From Carya illinoinensis (Eukaryota > Streptophyta > Magnoliopsida > Fagales > Juglandaceae), in assembly GCF_018687715.1 (NCBI RefSeq), contig NC_056758.1:8268501-8332500 (forward strand): a DNA stretch of 64,000 nt, in the 5' to 3' direction. The notes beneath the pieces are model-generated. The model was not told where the DNA came from and made no database searches. It saw nothing but the letters and a program-made list of their open reading frames with translations. Positions 61,535 through 64,000 of the stretch are shown piece after piece (position 1 is the first letter of the stretch; the number at the start of each line of letters is the position of its first letter). The translations under genes were made by a program, and so were the position numbers.

Positions 61535-64000
61535 CTGAAATTATACCATTTAGTAACACTCATTTATATGTGATACACAAAGTTTTCTCCTTATTAGAGA
61601 ATAAAGAATGAATGAGTATGAGGATTTAAAAAAAAGGAGTGGAATTCTTACTGTTATAAATCTCTTTAAAGACTTCCTCAACTTTTTATATTAAACTGCA
61701 AATAAGGGGGTGGTCTTATACAGCTCCAACTACCAATCAGTATACTGCACTTCTTTAAATCATAAAACTTCTCTATCCATCAATTGCAGGGGGAACTCAA
61801 CCTACAACATCTCACTATTTTTTTTCAGTAGTATCTCACTATTTTATTGACATATCATCTCAACAGTTCATGGAACAGTTCCTTTACCATGTCAATGGCA
61901 ATATTGAGCTTAGTCTCAACATGTAGCTGTCATGATCATTTCAATGCCGATCATGGGCAAGGGTAAAAACCTTAAAAAGAAACCCAACAGAACAAGTGGT
62001 TCAACTTGTCGTTCCTTTTCTTCCTTGTTGGATATGTAAAGGTCCAAACTACTATGACTAATAGTATGGACCTAACCAAGTCAGGTTAATATACATAAAA
62101 CGGTTTAGAATCAGACAAGGTGCAGGGACTGCTGGTTAAAGAAACATTAAAAGACAGGGATGTGCACATGGACCTGTGCATGCACATACATCTATCTCTA
62201 TTATTATCTTCATTACAACAGAAGACAATTAATGTTGGTGCATTGATAAATACCAAAATACTCACCTAACAAGCATTTGTCTGAAAAACTATAGAGGCAA
62301 TCATTCGTGCACAATACCATTAGTTATATAGATACATGGCAGACCCACATTGTCCTTGGGGGGTTGTGTGTTGGTTGGGGGGTATGGGGGCAAAAACTTT
62401 GTGAAAACATAAATTACTCCCCTACTTTTTATACATAATTCTACAAATATAGAAAAGAGCAATGCTACATACAGTCCCCATTTGGGAACTGCAATGCAGG
62501 CATAGACAATTTTATCTTTAAAATTTTTTAAAATTACTAAAATATCCCTTAAAATGATGTTTTTTCTATTTTAATAAAGGGCCTACACATACAGTCCCCA
62601 AGTGGGGACTGCAAATAGAATTTCTCTATAGAAAATGCCCCCCCTCCCCCCCAAAAAATTTTATAATTTCCACATAATCTTTAAAATTTTAATATACCTA
62701 GAAATATGTCTCTCCAATTTTTTTAATAGTCACAAATTTTTGTTTAATTTCTATATATTATCTATTTTCAAGGATGTGGCTTCTCCAAAATTAAAATCAA
62801 AACTAAGTTCAGGAGAAATAATAAACTTATTAATATGGATCCCAAATATTTTTGTTATGCAATATTGAGTTTCTTAATATGGAATCTAAAATGAAAATAC
62901 AAGAAAGATTATTTAAAGTCGATGATCTATAAGAAAAATAGTTTGTAGTTATATTTTTATGATTTTTCAATCTCTTTTTAATTTACATAAGATAAATGAT
63001 GTTTGCAATCCTACGATGTACAAGTCCCGCCCACTTCCTTTGAAAAAAAAAAAGTAAATCTAGACCTAAATAAAAAAATCATTTTTTAATGGTAGACTCC
63101 ACTTTTTTTTTTCAAATGGAGTGCCTAGTGTTTGCATACCCTAAGACTGTATCTAGCATTATTATTTATATAAATGTGTCACACAGTAGAAAAGTTGGCC
63201 CCCCCTCAACACAATTGCTAGTTTCGACACTGTATAGATATAGTGTCACAATCGCATTATGTTTCAGAAGGTCTGAGAGAAGGGGATGTTAGGATTCGGA
63301 TTCCATATTATTTTGGATGCACAGAGCCTTGAAGTGGCCTGCATTACAATTAAAGTATATAATCAGGCAATGGTAATCAGCTTCAAGAGGTGTTTATCAT
63401 CAGAATGGGAAACACTCCACCAAATTCCTCCTTTGACATCAGTTTTCAAGGCATGTATTAAATCTCTACCAAGGTGGCCACACTTTTAAAACCTCACAAC
63501 GTCTGGTTGATGATTAGAGATTAGATTATTAGATTTAACATACACTTGGAAAGATTTATTTAGAGATTAGATGATTAGATGCTGAAGGTTCCTAGCAGAT
63601 TCTGGTTGACAACTTATGCCAAGGCTCCAGTTCAGGAACATCAAAGAAAGTCATCTAAGATGTGAACAACTCTTCCTCTCATTTTATTCTAGCTCACTTA
63701 TTAGCCACCAAGGGCTAATCCCTGCATAGGCTGCAAAGCCATAAGCCTTTTTTTGAAGCTATTAGTTCATTTATCCAAAAGTTAACATGATTAGGCCTTC
63801 ATCATGTTTTACTAATAAAGACACTTTAAAACCATTGGATTTTGGTATTACCTTGGTACTTAGAAGATCATATCATTGCAATTCTGAGCCCCGAGGAGCA
63901 ACCCAATGCTTGCAATAAAAAATGACACCAATTGAATATTTCAAATGAAGAAGCATGAACAGTTTACCCAAGTCAATATAAAACTCTGAACAAGCACATT
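61535..64000. other. Presumed 5' intron of HISN2 to the window edge
   Basis: Directly right of the acceptor at 61,535-61,537. No exon with a plastid transit peptide was found up to 64,000, so the region is most likely one long intron. It contains a Mutator-type MITE (62,457-62,626), a poly-C run (62,639-62,652) and ordinary AT-rich sequence. An alternative is that the first exon is too short or divergent for me to see. Confidence 0.45.
62457..62626. mobile_element. Mutator-type MITE with perfect 9-bp target duplication
   Basis: A 170-bp element begins GAGCAATGCTACATACAGTC and ends, in reverse complement, GAGAAATTCTATTTGCAGTC, giving imperfect ~29-bp terminal inverted repeats. It is flanked by the perfect 9-bp direct repeat TATAGAAAA (62,448-62,456 and 62,627-62,635), the size typical of Mutator-like elements. 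No coding capacity. A diverged relative is at 43,547-43,718. Confidence 0.75.

Noticed and set aside
1..64000. tRNA, rRNA or snRNA genes
   Set aside because: I looked for B-box-like GGTTCGAATCC strings and cloverleaf-forming segments and saw none that could be supported by eye.

Overview
This is nuclear DNA of a dicot plant. The evidence is AT-rich spacers full of transposon relics, GT-AG introns in every gene, and plant-type proteins (chalcone synthase, thioredoxin h, a plant GH35 beta-galactosidase with a C-terminal lectin domain, and the plant bifunctional HISN2). A woody dicot, perhaps Fagales/Juglandaceae, is only a guess from the flavour of the repeats. No organelle, bacterial or viral genes are seen.

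Layout. Positions 1 to about 40,000 are a transposon graveyard: (i) an LTR-like fragment at the left edge; (ii) CACTA-like termini around 3.5, 8.06 and 9.53 kb, with LINE fragments between them (4.4-8.0 and 8.6-9.5 kb, minus strand), one carrying a Tourist-like MITE; (iii) a tandem duplication (9.6-11.06 and 11.99-13.47 kb) carrying LINE and Ty1-copia pieces; (iv) a degenerate Ty1-copia element on the minus strand (LTR at 22,725-23,238, gag to integrase at 21,225-22,724, rest of integrase and RT at 12.85-14.25 kb), split by a 6,969-bp insertion with TG...CA ends and a 5-bp target duplication, which is itself split by a 2,193-bp insertion with the same kind of ends; (v) a nearly complete but decayed LINE on the minus strand (27.81-36.89 kb), interrupted by a 3,347-bp solo-LTR-like insertion and bounded on both sides by direct copies of one 2.7-3.0 kb segment.

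From about 45.6 kb the window is genic. A 19-exon beta-galactosidase gene (46,086-51,885, plus, 852 aa) converges on a 3-exon thioredoxin h gene (53,116-55,317, minus, 116 aa). Next come a 2-exon chalcone synthase gene (57,552-58,884, minus, 389 aa) with a recognisable light/MYB-type promoter, and the 3' four exons of HISN2 (60,502-61,534, minus), whose 5' end was not found and probably lies beyond the right edge. All reading frames join cleanly across the proposed splice sites. The four genes belong to unrelated pathways (cell-wall galactan turnover, redox control, flavonoid synthesis, histidine synthesis), and nothing suggests a functional cluster.

The most unusual structures are the LINE bounded by kilobase-scale direct repeats, the three-level nest of insertions in the copia element, an array of hairpin-forming repeats inside one solo LTR, and a duplicated pseudo-exon in the thioredoxin gene.
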